Below the pieces are notes generated by a model that was not told where the DNA came from, ran no database searches, and saw nothing but the letters and a program-made list of their open reading frames with translations. Shown here piece after piece: positions 6,429 to 15,485 of a DNA stretch of 64,000 bases. The stretch is from Corallococcus carmarthensis (GTDB lineage: Bacteria; Myxococcota; Myxococcia; Myxococcales; Myxococcaceae): assembly GCF_003611695.1 (NCBI RefSeq), contig NZ_RAWE01000009.1, positions 1 through 64,000 on the forward strand, read 5' to 3'. Position 1 is the first letter of the stretch. Each line of letters starts with the position of its first letter. The translations under genes were made by a program, and so were the position numbers.

Positions 6429-7853
6429 CTACTCGTCCGGGCCGTCGTCCTGACCGTCCGGGGTGGTGTCGCGCAGGCCGAACTCCTTCATCTTCGTCTG
6501 GAGCGACTTGCGGCTGATCTGCAGGAGGCGCGCGGCGCGCGTGACGTTGCCGCCCGTCTCGTCCAGCTTCTTGACGATGAGGTCCCGCTCCAGCTCCGCG
6601 GCCTTCATGCGCACGATGTCCTTGAGGCCCACCTCGCCCACGGGGACATCCAGCGTGCCCAGCGAGGCGGCGACCGGTGCCCCCGCCTGCACGCCCGCTC
6701 CCCCGCGCACCGGCTCCGGCAGATCCCTGGCGGTGATGAGGGGGCCGTCCGCGAAGAGCAGCACGCGCTCGATGAGGTTCTCCAGCTCGCGGATGTTGCC
6801 CGGCCACGCGTACGCCTGGAGCAGCGCGAGCGCGTCGTCGGCGATGCCTTCGATCTTCTTGTGGAGGCGCCGGTTGTACTTGTCCACGAAGTGCTGGGCG
6901 AGCATCGGGATGTCGCTGCGGCGCTCGCGCAGGGCGGGCAGCACGATGGGCACCACGGCCAGCCGGTAGTACAGGTCCTTGCGGAAGCGGCCCGCTTCAA
7001 TCTCCGCCTGGAGGTCGCGGTTGGTGGCGGCCACCAGGCGCACGTTCACGCGCGTCGTCTTGATGCCGCCCACGCGCTCGAACTCGCCCTCCTGGAGCGC
7101 GCGCAGCAGCTTCACCTGCATCTCGACGGGGATCTCGCCAATCTCGTCCAGGAAGAGGGTGCCCTCGTCGGCCAGCTCGAAGCGGCCCGGCTTGGACGTG
7201 ACGGCGCCGGTGAAGGCGCCCTTCTCGTAGCCGAACAGCTCGCTCTCCAGGAGCGTGGCGGGGATGGCGGCGCAGTTGATCTTGATGAACGGCTTGTCGC
7301 GGCGGCTGGACGCGCCGTGCAGCGCGGTGGCGATGAGCTCCTTGCCCGTGCCGCTCTCCCCGGTGATCAGCACCGTGGAGGGCGTGTCCGCGACCTTGTC
7401 GATGATCTTGTAGACGTCCTGGATCGGCGGCGACTCGCCGATGATGGCGGACCGGGCCTTGTGGTCCGCGCGCACGGAGCGCTTGGCGCTCTCGTTCGTC
7501 TTGGCGGCCTTGGCCACGACGGAGGACAGCTCCGCCTGATCAAAGGGCTTGGTGATGTAGTCGAACGCGCCCGCCTTGATGGCCTCCACGGCGGAGTCCA
7601 CGGTGCCGTGCGCGGTGATGATGATCACCGGCACGTCCGGGTTGGCGGTGCGCACGGCGGCAAGGACTTCCATGCCGCCCAGCTTGGGCATCACCAGGTC
7701 GGTGACGACGATGTCCGCGCCGTTCTTGTGGAACTCGGCCAGGCCCTGCTCGCCGTTCTCCGCCACGGTGACGTCGAACCCGTCGCGGCGCAGCAGGGCG
7801 GCCAGCACCTTGCGCAGGTTCGTCTCGTCGTCGATGACCAGGACCTTCGCCAT
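6429..7853 (-). CDS. Sigma-54-dependent NtrC-family response regulator
   Basis: The 474-residue protein has all three NtrC modules. The receiver (1-120) has the acidic pair near D8/D9, phospho-acceptor Asp52 (VVTDLVMP) and the switch Lys in YITKPF. The AAA+ domain has Walker A GESGTGKE near residue 165 and the sigma-54 contact loop GAFTGA near 213, so it should remodel the sigma-54 holoenzyme. The C-terminus has a Fis-type helix-turn-helix ([19 protein letters not shown]). No partner histidine kinase is encoded in the window, so it is an orphan here. Its ATG lies 23 bases after the encA stop, so it is probably co-transcribed with the encapsulin genes. Whether it controls them is unknown. Myxococcus has many such regulators in starvation and development. 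Confidence 0.93.
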   Translation of the reverse strand: MAKVLVIDDETNLRKVLAALLRRDGFDVTVAENGEQGLAEFHKNGADIVVTDLVMPKLGGMEVLAAVRTANPDVPVIIITAHGTVDSAVEAIKAGAFDYITKPFDQAELSSVVAKAAKTNESAKRSVRADHKARSAIIGESPPIQDVYKIIDKVADTPSTVLITGESGTGKELIATALHGASSRRDKPFIKINCAAIPATLLESELFGYEKGAFTGAVTSKPGRFELADEGTLFLDEIGEIPVEMQVKLLRALQEGEFERVGGIKTTRVNVRLVAATNRDLQAEIEAGRFRKDLYYRLAVVPIVLPALRERRSDIPMLAQHFVDKYNRRLHKKIEGIADDALALLQAYAWPGNIRELENLIERVLLFADGPLITARDLPEPVRGGAGVQAGAPVAASLGTLDVPVGEVGLKDIVRMKAAELERDLIVKKLDETGGNVTRAARLLQISRKSLQTKMKEFGLRDTTPDGQDDGPDE

Positions 7854-7876
7854 AAGCCTCCGTGCGTGGAAGGAGA

Positions 7877-8749
7877 CTAGCGCCGCGCCGGGGGAGCGGC
7901 GGGAAGGGCGCCTTCCAGCGTGCAGATGGCGTCCGGGTGCTTGATGCGCAGGAGCAGCGACTCCAGCACGCGGAACGGGTGGTTCATCTTGCTGGCGCCC
8001 AGGTAGGCCGCGACCATGTCCATGGCCACCGCCAGGTCCATGTTCTCCCGGCCCGTGGACACCACCACGCCGGACTCACCGCGCAGGCGGTTGGACTGGT
8101 AGACGCCGTCGGACGCGAGCTGGCGGATGGTCTCGATTTCGAGCACGCCCGTCTTCTCGTAGATGCGGTGCAGCTGCGAGTACAGCCGGGGCGACAGCAC
8201 CACGGCGTAGGGCCCGAAGTGGCCGGCCTCGTTGAGCTTGCGCGTGGCCTCCACGATGGTCTGGAAGCCGCCGCCCGGCGCCGTCCAGTCCCCCAGCGTG
8301 GCGGTGAGGCGGCCGTTGGCCGTCATCAGGCCCTCGTAGCCCAGGCGCTGGTCGCCGTAGAAGATGAGCTCGTCTTCCTGCTGCGCGCACAGCGCGGCGG
8401 CGCCGGCGGCGGCGGACACGTCCAGCGGCATGTTGTGCGTGCGCGCCGCCTCGATGTCCCGCCAGTGCAGCAGGAAGTCCTTGTAGATGATCGGGATGGT
8501 CTTGAACTTGCGCACGTCGGTGAAGACCATCGCGGTCTCCTGCTCACCGACGATGTCCACCGCGCCCGGGGACACGCCCTGGAACTCGTCGTAGGCCACG
8601 GTCTGCACGCCCGCGCCCAGCGGCCCGTAGATGTCCAGGATGCGGCGGCCCACCAGCGAACGGCGCGCCACCTGGATCACCGTCTCGTTGAGGCGCGCCC
8701 ACTCCTCTTCGCGCAGTGGGTTCTCGGCATGTCCAAGGAAGTCAGGCAT
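7877..8749 (-). CDS. encA: Encapsulin shell protein
   Basis: EncA self-assembles, by a fold shared with HK97 phage capsids, into a closed protein shell that stores iron under oxidative stress. The 290-residue sequence closely follows Myxococcus EncA as I remember it, from MPDFLGHAENPLREEEWARL through SLVGRRILDIYGPLGAGVQT, FKTIPIIYKDFLLHWRDIEA and the C-terminal MNHPFRVLESLLLRIKHPDA. I place the start at ATG 8749, which has a GGAG site at good spacing; a GTG at 8764 would add five residues and lacks a clear site. The cargo gene encB lies 60 bases upstream and the regulator 23 bases downstream, all leftward. The last nine residues (ALPAAPPAR) are low-complexity. Confidence 0.95.
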   Translation of the reverse strand: MPDFLGHAENPLREEEWARLNETVIQVARRSLVGRRILDIYGPLGAGVQTVAYDEFQGVSPGAVDIVGEQETAMVFTDVRKFKTIPIIYKDFLLHWRDIEAARTHNMPLDVSAAAGAAALCAQQEDELIFYGDQRLGYEGLMTANGRLTATLGDWTAPGGGFQTIVEATRKLNEAGHFGPYAVVLSPRLYSQLHRIYEKTGVLEIETIRQLASDGVYQSNRLRGESGVVVSTGRENMDLAVAMDMVAAYLGASKMNHPFRVLESLLLRIKHPDAICTLEGALPAAPPARR

Positions 8750-8809
8750 CAGTGTCTCCGGCACGAGCGGCGGCAGAGGAGGGGAGAGGAGGAAGAGGGC
8801 GAAAGGATT

Positions 8810-9283
8810 TCAGCGACCGCTACCGGAGCCACCGCCACCACCCCGGCGCAGGCTGCCGATGGTGAGGGGATGGCTGTTGGCCGAAGGCGGCGGCGCGGGG
8901 ACGCCATAGATGAGGCGCTGGGGCGGCAGGTTCGTCAGGGGCTCGTTCGCCAGGCGACTCACCGCGGGCGGCGCCTGCGTGATCACGGGCGAAGGCACGG
9001 CGGGCTCGGAGGGGACGTTTCCAACGGCGGCCTGGAAGTGGCCGGGGACGAAGGGCTTGGCGAAGTGCGCGTCCTGGCCCTTGTCGAGCATCCGGAGCAT
9101 GTGGGTGGCTTCGGACACGTGCTCCTTCTCCTCCGCCGCCAGGTGGAGGAAGAAGGCGCGGACCTCCGGATTGGAGGAGTCCTCGGCGTAGGCCTCGTAC
9201 TCGTTGATGGTCTCGAGTTCGCGTGCCAGCACGGCGCGGATGCGCGCGACGTCGGACCTCTCGGTGTCGGACTTTCCGGCCAT
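8810..9283 (-). CDS. encB: Encapsulin ferritin-like cargo protein
   Basis: This 157-residue protein is a cargo of the EncA shell. Residues 10-65 form the short ferritin-like helix pair that dimerises into a diiron ferroxidase, with Glu residues in LETINEYEAY and the ExxH motif at 52-55 (EEKEH). A long Pro-rich, probably disordered linker follows. Residues 140-147, LTIGSLRR, match the encapsulin targeting peptide (consensus LTVGSLRR), which docks on the inner shell wall. A Gly/Ser tail ends the protein. The ATG at 9283 is used; an in-frame ATG at 9307 would add eight residues. The gene heads the leftward unit and diverges from murJ across about 105 bases. EncB versus EncC was chosen by position beside encA. 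Confidence 0.88.
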   Translation of the reverse strand: MAGKSDTERSDVARIRAVLARELETINEYEAYAEDSSNPEVRAFFLHLAAEEKEHVSEATHMLRMLDKGQDAHFAKPFVPGHFQAAVGNVPSEPAVPSPVITQAPPAVSRLANEPLTNLPPQRLIYGVPAPPPSANSHPLTIGSLRRGGGGGSGSGR

Positions 9284-9388
9284 TGGGGGCGGACCCTCGC
9301 AACCCATGGCGAGACCGTCAAGTGAAACAGCGGTCGCCGGGTTTCCTGCTGCACGAAGAAAGACGGTGGACGTAGAGTCCGCGCCTTC

Positions 9389-11116
9389 GTGACCGCCCCT
9401 GCTCCTGCCTCTCATTCGCAGCCAGTCCCCCCGGCAGCTCCTGTGCCGGCCGAACCCAAGCACGCGGGGGGACGCGGCGCCACGCTGGTCGCCATCGGCA
9501 TCCTGGCGTCGCGCTTGATGGGCCTGGTGCGCGAGCGGGTCTTCGCGCACTACCTGGGCAACGCGGAGACGGCCGCCGTCTTCAAGGCCGCGCTGCGCAT
9601 CCCCAACTTCCTCCAGAACCTCTTCGGCGAAGGCGTGCTGTCCGGCTCCTTCATCCCCGTCTACGCCCAGCTGCTGGGCAAGAAGGACGCGGACGAGGCG
9701 GACCGGGTCGCGGGCGCGGTGTTCGGCCTGCTGGCCCTGGCCACGGGCATGATGGTGGCGCTGGGCATGCTGGCCACGCCGCTGTTCGTGGACCTCATCG
9801 CGCCGGGCTTCGAGGGCGGCGATCGCGACCTGGCCGTGCGGCTGGTGCGCATCCTCTTCCCTGGCACGGGCTTCCTGGTGTTGAGCGCGTGGTGCCTGGG
9901 CATCCTCAACAGCCACCGGCGCTTCCTGCTGTCGTACCTGGCGCCCGTGGTGTGGAACCTCGTCATCATCGCCACGCTGTTGGGGGTGGGCGGCCGGTAC
10001 GCGTCCGGCGGGCGCGCCGCGGAGGAGGCCCTGACGGAGTGGCTGGCCTGGGGCGTGGTGCTGGGCAGCTTCCTCCAGTTCGCGGTGCAGGTGCCCACGG
10101 TGCTGCGCCTGCTGGGCCACTTCCGCCCGGTGGTGTCGCTGGCGAGCGCGTCCGTGCGCCAGGTGATGAAGAACTTCGGCCCGGTGGTGCTGGGGCGCGG
10201 CGTGGTGCAGTTCAGCGCGTGGGTGGACACCGCCTTCGCGTCGCTCATCTCCAGCCGCGCGCTGTCCTCGCTCCTCTACGCGCAGACCATCTACCTCATC
10301 CCGGTGAGCCTCTTCGGCATGGCGGTATCCGCCGCGGAGCTGCCGGAGATGGCGCGCGCCACGGCGGATGGGGAGGCCCAGGCCCACGAGAAGCTGAGAA
10401 CCCGCATCGACGCGGGCTCGCGGCGCATCGCCTTCTGGGTGGTGCCGTCCGCCGCCGCGCTCCTCTTCCTGGGGGACATGGTCAGCGGCGCGCTCCTCCA
10501 AACGGGCCGCTTCGGCGCGGCGGACTCGCGCTACCTCTGGTACCTGCTGATGGGCGCGGCGGTGGGCCTGGTGGCGTCCACCGTGGGCCGGCTCTACGCG
10601 TCCGCCTTCTACGCGCTGAAGGATCCGAAGACGCCCCTGCGCTACGCCATCGTGCGCGTGGCCCTGGGCACCGTGAAGGCGTGGTTCCTGGCGCTGTGGC
10701 TGCCGGAGCGGCTGGGGCTGCCCCGGGAGCTGGGCGCCGCCTTCCTCACCCTGTCCAGCGGCATCGTGGCCTGGGTGGAGACCACGCTCCTGCGCCGCAA
10801 GCTGCGCTCCATCGTGGGTCCCGTGGGCCTGCCGGCGGGGCTCCTGCCCAAGCTGTACGGCGCGGCGGTGGTGGGCGGGCTCGTGGCGCTGGCCGTCAAG
10901 CAGGGCCTCACCGGCCTCCTGGGCCCCATGCCCGACGTGGGCCTGGAGTGGGGTGGGGGGCTGCTCGTGCCGCCCCGGCTGCACCCGGTGCTGGGCCTCC
11001 TGGCCACCGCGGTGCCCTTCGGGGTCGTCTACTTCGCGGTGTCCGCCGCCCTGGGGGTTCCAGAGGCGGGCGCCGTCTTCCGCAAGGTGGGCCGGCGGCT
11101 GGGGCTCGCCCGCTAG
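9389..11116 (+). CDS. murJ: Lipid II flippase MurJ
   Basis: MurJ moves the peptidoglycan precursor lipid II from the cytoplasmic to the periplasmic face of the inner membrane. The 575-residue product is somewhat longer than usual (about 510) because of a 28-residue Pro/Ala-rich N-terminal extension and a long C-terminal end. The family signature GILASRLMGLVRERVFAHYLG is clear, followed by FKAALRIPNFLQNLFGEGVLSGSFIPVYAQ, and 13-14 hydrophobic helices can be traced. The central cavity Arg residues of this signature are present. The start is a GTG at 9389 with a weak ribosome site; ATG 9509 falls inside the signature and is too late. It is divergent from encB. Confidence 0.92.
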   Translation: MTAPAPASHSQPVPPAAPVPAEPKHAGGRGATLVAIGILASRLMGLVRERVFAHYLGNAETAAVFKAALRIPNFLQNLFGEGVLSGSFIPVYAQLLGKKDADEADRVAGAVFGLLALATGMMVALGMLATPLFVDLIAPGFEGGDRDLAVRLVRILFPGTGFLVLSAWCLGILNSHRRFLLSYLAPVVWNLVIIATLLGVGGRYASGGRAAEEALTEWLAWGVVLGSFLQFAVQVPTVLRLLGHFRPVVSLASASVRQVMKNFGPVVLGRGVVQFSAWVDTAFASLISSRALSSLLYAQTIYLIPVSLFGMAVSAAELPEMARATADGEAQAHEKLRTRIDAGSRRIAFWVVPSAAALLFLGDMVSGALLQTGRFGAADSRYLWYLLMGAAVGLVASTVGRLYASAFYALKDPKTPLRYAIVRVALGTVKAWFLALWLPERLGLPRELGAAFLTLSSGIVAWVETTLLRRKLRSIVGPVGLPAGLLPKLYGAAVVGGLVALAVKQGLTGLLGPMPDVGLEWGGGLLVPPRLHPVLGLLATAVPFGVVYFAVSAALGVPEAGAVFRKVGRRLGLAR

Positions 11117-11342
11117 ACGCGGCGCGGCGCCCGGCGGCCAGGCTGCCCTCCAGGCGGTGTCTGGGGGCTCCTACGGAATGCAGGACAGGCCCCTTTCCGT
11201 TGCGATAGGAGGCCGATTGTGAGGGGAAGTCCGCATGCGGCTTCCTCCGGGCATGGCGCGCGTGTAGAGTGCGCCGCCTTTTTCAAGAGGCCCCGACTTC
11301 AAGGAAGTCCCGGGCCGAAATCGTCAACGGAAGGTCTCGGCA

Positions 11343-13355
11343 GTGAGCGACGAGAAGAGCGGCGGAAATTCGGGCGGTCCTGGCGGTTTCGGTCCCAAGA
11401 AGCCGAAGGCCACGTTTGGCGACGTGATGCTGGGCATCCCTTCGGGGAGCCAGGGCAACGAGCGCGGCGGTGGCCGTGGCGGTGGCGGCCGCGACGAGAA
11501 GAGCGGCCCGGGCCGGGGTGAGCGCGGTCCGCGCGACGCCCAGTCTCAGCCGCGTCCCCAGGGCGATGCGCCCCGCGGCGGCGGCGAGCGCGGCGGTGGC
11601 CGTGGCGGCGAGCGCCGGGGTGGCAGCGGGGGCGGCGAGCGCCGTCCCTCCGGCCCCATGGTGGTCGTGAAGCGCGCCTCGGGCTCCATCGAGACGCGCG
11701 CCCTGGAGGGTGAGAAGCCCGCCGAGGCGACCGCGACCGCGGAGCAGACGGGCGCCGACGCGCAGGCCTCCGCGGCCTCCACGCCGGCCCCGACGCCGCG
11801 TCCGGTGACGCCGGCTCCCGCGCCTCCCAGCCCCCTGTACGAGGAGGTCCCGGAGACGGAGTCCTTCGCGGACATGTTCGAGGCGCAGGTCAAGGACGGT
11901 GGCGCTCCCGGCCGCCGCGGCGTGCGCATTGGCGAGAAGGTCGCCGGCACCATCTTCCAGCTGGGCGCGGACACCGCGTTCGTGTCGCTGGACGGCTCCG
12001 CGAAGTCGGAGGCGATGATCGAGCTGCGCGAGCTCAAGGACGACGAGGGCATCCTGCGCTTCGGCGTGGGTGACCGCCTGGAGGCGCACGTCGTGGAGAT
12101 GGGTGCCCGGGGCATCCTGCTCAGCCGCGCGCTGGCCAAGGGCAATGCGTCCTTCGCGATGCTCGCGGAGGCCCGCGCCTCCGGCATGCCGGTGGAAGGC
12201 CTGGTCCTCAGCGTGAACAAGGGCGGCGTGGAGGTGGCGATCGGTGAGACGCGCGCCTTCTGCCCCATCAGCCAGCTGGACATCCGCTTCGTGGAGAAGC
12301 CGGATCAGTTCATCGGCGAGAAGCTCCAGTTCCGCGTGACGGAAGTGCGCGATCGCAACGTGGTGCTGTCGCGCCGCTCGCTGCTGGAGGACGAGCAGCG
12401 CCGGCTGGCCACGGAGACGCGCAAGACCCTGGCCGTGGGCAAGACGGTCAAGGGCAAGGTCTCCGGCGTGCGCGACTTCGGCGTGTTCGTGGACCTGGGC
12501 GGCGTGGAGGGAATGATCCCCGTCTCCGAGCTCTCCTACACGCGCGTCGCGCATCCCAGCGACGTGGTGAAGCAGGGCGACGAGGTGGAGGTGGAGATCC
12601 TCCGCATGGAGGAGGGCCAGCCCAACTCCGCCGACAAGGCCAAGCAGAAGGAGCGCATCACCCTGTCGCTGCGTTCGCGTCAGGAGGATCCGTTCAAGAA
12701 GGCGCTGGAGGAGATCAAGGAGGGCGACCGCCTGCAGGGCAAGGTCGTCCGGCTCCAGCCCTTCGGCGCGTTCGTGGAGCTGCGCCCGGGCGTGGACGGC
12801 CTGGTGCACATCTCCGCGCTGAGCGACCGGCGCATCGCGCACCCGCGCGACGCGGTGAAGGAAGGCGAGGTCATCTGGGTCTCCGTCGAGAAGATCGACC
12901 CCAATGACAAGCGCATCGGCCTGCGCCGCATCTCCGAGGAAGAGGCCCAGCGTCCTCCCGAGGAGCGTCCCGCGAAGGCGGCCCAGCCGTCGGCTCCCTC
13001 GCAGCCCGCGGCGCCCCGTCCCCAGGTGGGCGCGGTCGTCACCGGCAAGGTGGACCGGCTGGAGCCCTACGGCGTGTTCCTCGCGTTCCCGGGCGGCAAG
13101 GGCCTCATCCCTGCCAGCGAGACGGGCACGGATCGCGGCACGGACATGCGCAAGCACTTCTCCATCGGGCAGGAGCTGAAGGTGGCGATCATCGACATCG
13201 ACGCCTCCGGGAAGATCCGCCTGTCCATCCCCGGCGCGATCCGCGCGGAGGAGCGCGCCGAGGTCGAGGCGTGGCAGAAGACGCAGCAGCCGCAGGGCGC
13301 TGGCAAGAAGGGCTTCGGCACCTTCGCGGATCTGCTCAGCAAGTTGGGCAAGTAG
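11343..13355 (+). CDS. Multi-S1-domain RNA-binding protein with Gly/Arg-rich N-terminus
   Basis: The 670-residue protein contains five S1-type OB folds at about residues 193-265, 285-355, 365-440, 460-530 and 561-635, seen from repeats such as GKVSGVRDFGVFVDLGGVEGM and GKVVRLQPFGAFVELRPGVDGL. It resembles ribosomal protein S1 but is not a simple copy. Residues 1-190 form a long low-complexity tail rich in Gly and Arg (GGGRGGGGR, GGGERGGGRGG), an RGG-like RNA-binding tract. S1 proteins bring mRNA to the ribosome or act in RNA turnover. Short related segments near the start (KATFGDVMLG) and the end (GFGTFADLLSKLGK) may be termini of interest. The start is GTG 11343 with GGAAGG upstream. The 226-base gap before it holds no clear gene. 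Confidence 0.85.
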   Translation: MSDEKSGGNSGGPGGFGPKKPKATFGDVMLGIPSGSQGNERGGGRGGGGRDEKSGPGRGERGPRDAQSQPRPQGDAPRGGGERGGGRGGERRGGSGGGERRPSGPMVVVKRASGSIETRALEGEKPAEATATAEQTGADAQASAASTPAPTPRPVTPAPAPPSPLYEEVPETESFADMFEAQVKDGGAPGRRGVRIGEKVAGTIFQLGADTAFVSLDGSAKSEAMIELRELKDDEGILRFGVGDRLEAHVVEMGARGILLSRALAKGNASFAMLAEARASGMPVEGLVLSVNKGGVEVAIGETRAFCPISQLDIRFVEKPDQFIGEKLQFRVTEVRDRNVVLSRRSLLEDEQRRLATETRKTLAVGKTVKGKVSGVRDFGVFVDLGGVEGMIPVSELSYTRVAHPSDVVKQGDEVEVEILRMEEGQPNSADKAKQKERITLSLRSRQEDPFKKALEEIKEGDRLQGKVVRLQPFGAFVELRPGVDGLVHISALSDRRIAHPRDAVKEGEVIWVSVEKIDPNDKRIGLRRISEEEAQRPPEERPAKAAQPSAPSQPAAPRPQVGAVVTGKVDRLEPYGVFLAFPGGKGLIPASETGTDRGTDMRKHFSIGQELKVAIIDIDASGKIRLSIPGAIRAEERAEVEAWQKTQQPQGAGKKGFGTFADLLSKLGK

Positions 13356-13413
13356 TGGCGTCACGCCTTCTCGGCGCTCGTCGCGACAATGCGATGGGGC
13401 GCCGAGATAGGTG

Positions 13414-13442
13414 TTGACGGTAGCGAGTGGCTTCGGTACTTA
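13414..13442 (+). promoter_or_regulatory. Sigma-70-type promoter of the first initiator tRNA
   Basis: TTGACG at 13414-13419 and TACTTA at 13437-13442 are separated by 17 bases, and the tRNA begins 16 bases after the second box. Spacing and position fit a housekeeping promoter that probably serves both tRNA copies. Confidence 0.6.
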
Positions 13443-13457
13443 CCCTCTCGTTCTCGC

Positions 13458-13532
<75 letters not shown>

Positions 13533-13540
13533 TTGAAAAG

Positions 13541-13572
13541 CCCGGAGTCGAAATGAAAGTTTCGACTCCGGG
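13541..13572 (+). terminator. Hairpin between the two initiator tRNA genes
   Basis: A 13-base perfect stem (CCCGGAGTCGAAA with TTTCGACTCCGGG) closes a six-base loop. No T-run follows, so it may be a processing or weak termination signal between the tRNA copies rather than a full terminator. Confidence 0.5.
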
Positions 13573-13612
13573 TGTTCAAATCGAGAGCAGCAGTAGCAGC
13601 GCAGCACGGTGA

Positions 13613-13687
<75 letters not shown>

Positions 13688-13693
13688 TCTGAG

Positions 13694-13730
13694 AGGGCCC
13701 CGGTGGAAACGCCGGGGCCCTTTCTCTTTT
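13694..13730 (+). terminator. Rho-independent terminator after the initiator tRNA pair
   Basis: AGGGCCCCGG (13694-13703) pairs with CCGGGGCCCT (13712-13721) across an eight-base loop, followed by the T-rich TTTCTCTTTT. The convergent LysR gene ends at 13742. Confidence 0.85.
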
Positions 13731-13741
13731 CCGCGTCTGGC

Positions 13742-14677
13742 TTACTTCGTTGGCGGCTCGCGCTTGGAAGGGCGCCACGCCTCGACAGGCTGGAGCGGGT
13801 GCTCCTCGAAGTGGCTGCGCACCGTGCGGACGAACGCGCCCACGTTCGCGGAGGCGCTCCGGCGTCCGGGGTAGATGACGCTCACCGGGACCGGTGGCGG
13901 CGCGAACGACCCGAGCAGCAGCACCAACCGCCCCGCGAGCACGGCGTCCATCACCTGGTACGAGAGCGTGCGCGCGATGCCGATGCCTCGCTCCGCGGCC
14001 GCGATGGCAGCGTCCGCGCTGTTCAGGATGAGCCGGGGCTGCACGCGGACGGGCTTCTCCTTTTCTCCGAACCTCCACTCGTTCGTTGTGTCGAGGTTCT
14101 CGAAGGCGATCAGCTCATGGCGGATCAGCTCGTCAGGCGACTTCGGCGCCCCTTTCCGCTTCACGTACTGCGGGCTCGCCACCAGCACGCGGCGGACGGT
14201 GCCGACCTTGAGGGCGATCAGCCCACTGTCCTTCAGGTCCCCCAGGCGGACGGCCGCGTCGATGCCTTCGTCCACGAGGTGCTGGTTCCGGTCGGACAGG
14301 TGCAGCCGGACGGACAAGCCCGGATGCGCGGCGAGCAGCTTCTGGACCAGCGGCAGCACGTGGAGCCGTCCGAAGACGATGGGCGCGGAGAGGCTCAGCT
14401 CGCCTCGGGGTTCGGCGTTCTCACCCCGCACACGGCGCTCGGATTCGTCCAGGTCCTCGAGCAGCCGCTGGCAGCTCTCCAGATAGACCTGGCCCCGTTC
14501 GGTGAGGCGCACGGAGCGCGTCGTGCGCGTGAGGAGCGCAAGGCCGAGCCGCTCCTCGAGCTGGGCGATGGCCCGGGTCGCCACGGAGGGAGAGATGCGA
14601 AGCCGGCGGGCCGCGCCAGAGAAGCTTCCCTGTCTGGCGACGGCGACGAAGGTCCGAAGCGTGAAGAGCTGGTCCAT
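13742..14677 (-). CDS. LysR-family transcriptional regulator
   Basis: The 311-residue protein has the standard LysR layout. The N-terminal winged helix-turn-helix (2-60) reads FVAVARQGSFSGAARRL...SVATRAIAQLEERLGLALLTRTTRSVRLTERG, and the substrate-binding domain lies at about 90-295 (GELSLSAPIVFGRLHVLPLV). It resembles the subgroup that acts with small oxidoreductases. It is divergent from the flavin-binding protein gene at 14790, with about 112 bases between them, the usual arrangement for a LysR regulator and its target, so it probably controls that gene and itself. The inducer is unknown. The start ATG at 14677 precedes the family-typical MDQLFTLRTFV. Confidence 0.92.
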   Translation of the reverse strand: MDQLFTLRTFVAVARQGSFSGAARRLRISPSVATRAIAQLEERLGLALLTRTTRSVRLTERGQVYLESCQRLLEDLDESERRVRGENAEPRGELSLSAPIVFGRLHVLPLVQKLLAAHPGLSVRLHLSDRNQHLVDEGIDAAVRLGDLKDSGLIALKVGTVRRVLVASPQYVKRKGAPKSPDELIRHELIAFENLDTTNEWRFGEKEKPVRVQPRLILNSADAAIAAAERGIGIARTLSYQVMDAVLAGRLVLLLGSFAPPPVPVSVIYPGRRSASANVGAFVRTVRSHFEEHPLQPVEAWRPSKREPPTK

Positions 14678-14789
14678 GATTCTTGCGGAGTTGGCAATGA
14701 AGCCTTGCGGGTCCGGCTGATTATTTCACGGCGCTGGATGGCTAGACATGGGGCATCGGCAATTCCGCCGTGTCGCCCGTGAGTGGTCC

Positions 14790-15425
14790 ATGCCCCGCTT
14801 CGCCAGACTTGCCTTCACGCCCGCGGTCAAGGCGCTCCAGGAGCAGTTCGGGAGCCGCGCGGCCTACGCCCGTGTCGAGCGGGCAGGGGACGCACCGGAT
14901 GTGATCGGTCCGGACGAGACCGCGTTCCTCTCCGAGCGTGACAGCTTCTACATGGCGAGCGTCGGCGCCCAGGGCTGGCCGTACATCCAGCACCGGGGCG
15001 GTCCTCCGGGCTTCGTCCGGGTGCTGGACGCCCACACGCTGGGCTTCGCGGACTACCGGGGGAACAAGCAGTACATCTCCGCGGGCAACGTCAGCGAGAA
15101 CGACCGGGTCGCGCTCATCTTCGTGGACTACCCGAACCGCGCGCGCCTGAAGGTCCTGGCGCACGCGTCCGTCATCACCCGCGAGACGGACGCAGCCACG
15201 CTCGATCGCCTGGTGGTCCCCGGGCACGGCGCAAAGGTGGAGCGCGGCTTCGTGCTCCGGGTCGAGGGCTTCGACTGGAACTGCCCCCAGCACATCACGC
15301 CACGGTTCACCGAGGCCGAAGTCGACACCGCGATGCGCCCGATGGTGAGCGAGCTCCACACGCTCCGCGCCGAGAACCGCGCCCTGCGCGAGGAGCTTGC
15401 TCGCTTGAAGCGTTCCCCGGTTTGA
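14790..15425 (+). CDS. Pyridoxamine 5'-phosphate oxidase-family FMN-binding protein
   Basis: This 211-residue protein carries the split-barrel flavin fold: FYMASVGAQGWPYIQHRGG, FADYRGNKQYISAGNV, and RVALIFVDYPNRARLKVLAHA. The group is usually annotated as PPOX-related and is not the vitamin B6 enzyme; members reduce or oxidise small molecules with FMN or F420. A C-terminal helix (ELHTLRAENRALREELARL) is a likely coiled coil for dimerisation. I chose ATG 14790 (MPRFARLAFTPAV), which matches how relatives begin. An upstream ATG at 14748 would add 14 unmatched residues. It is divergent from a LysR gene, which probably regulates it. Confidence 0.8.
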   Translation: MPRFARLAFTPAVKALQEQFGSRAAYARVERAGDAPDVIGPDETAFLSERDSFYMASVGAQGWPYIQHRGGPPGFVRVLDAHTLGFADYRGNKQYISAGNVSENDRVALIFVDYPNRARLKVLAHASVITRETDAATLDRLVVPGHGAKVERGFVLRVEGFDWNCPQHITPRFTEAEVDTAMRPMVSELHTLRAENRALREELARLKRSPV

Positions 15426-15428
15426 CCC

Positions 15429-15467
15429 CGAACCTACGGTTGGGTAGGTTACGGTTCGGTAGGTTCG
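15429..15467. promoter_or_regulatory. Tandem and inverted operator-like repeat before the hydrolase gene
   Basis: Two tandem 15-base units, ACGGTTSGGTAGGTT, lie at 15436-15450 and 15451-15465 with one mismatch. In addition CGAACCTAC (15429-15437) is an exact inverted match to GTAGGTTCG (15459-15467). The block lies just before the start at 15486 and contains GGTTACGG (15447-15454), also found in the operator region at 17430-17488. Binding by a dimeric repressor is inferred. Confidence 0.55.
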
Positions 15468-15485
15468 GCCATGGAGGCGAGAGCC

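Noticed and set aside
7862-9325. A plus-strand frame of 487 residues over encA and encB
   Set aside because: It is antisense to confirmed encapsulin genes and Gly/Arg/His-rich.
8810-10984. A 724-residue frame covering encB and most of murJ antisense
   Set aside because: Only the terminal 157 residues (encB) are real; the rest is antisense to murJ and low-complexity.
11283-13364. A 693-residue antisense frame over the S1 protein
   Set aside because: The opposite strand encodes five clear S1 folds, and this frame has no start context or motif.
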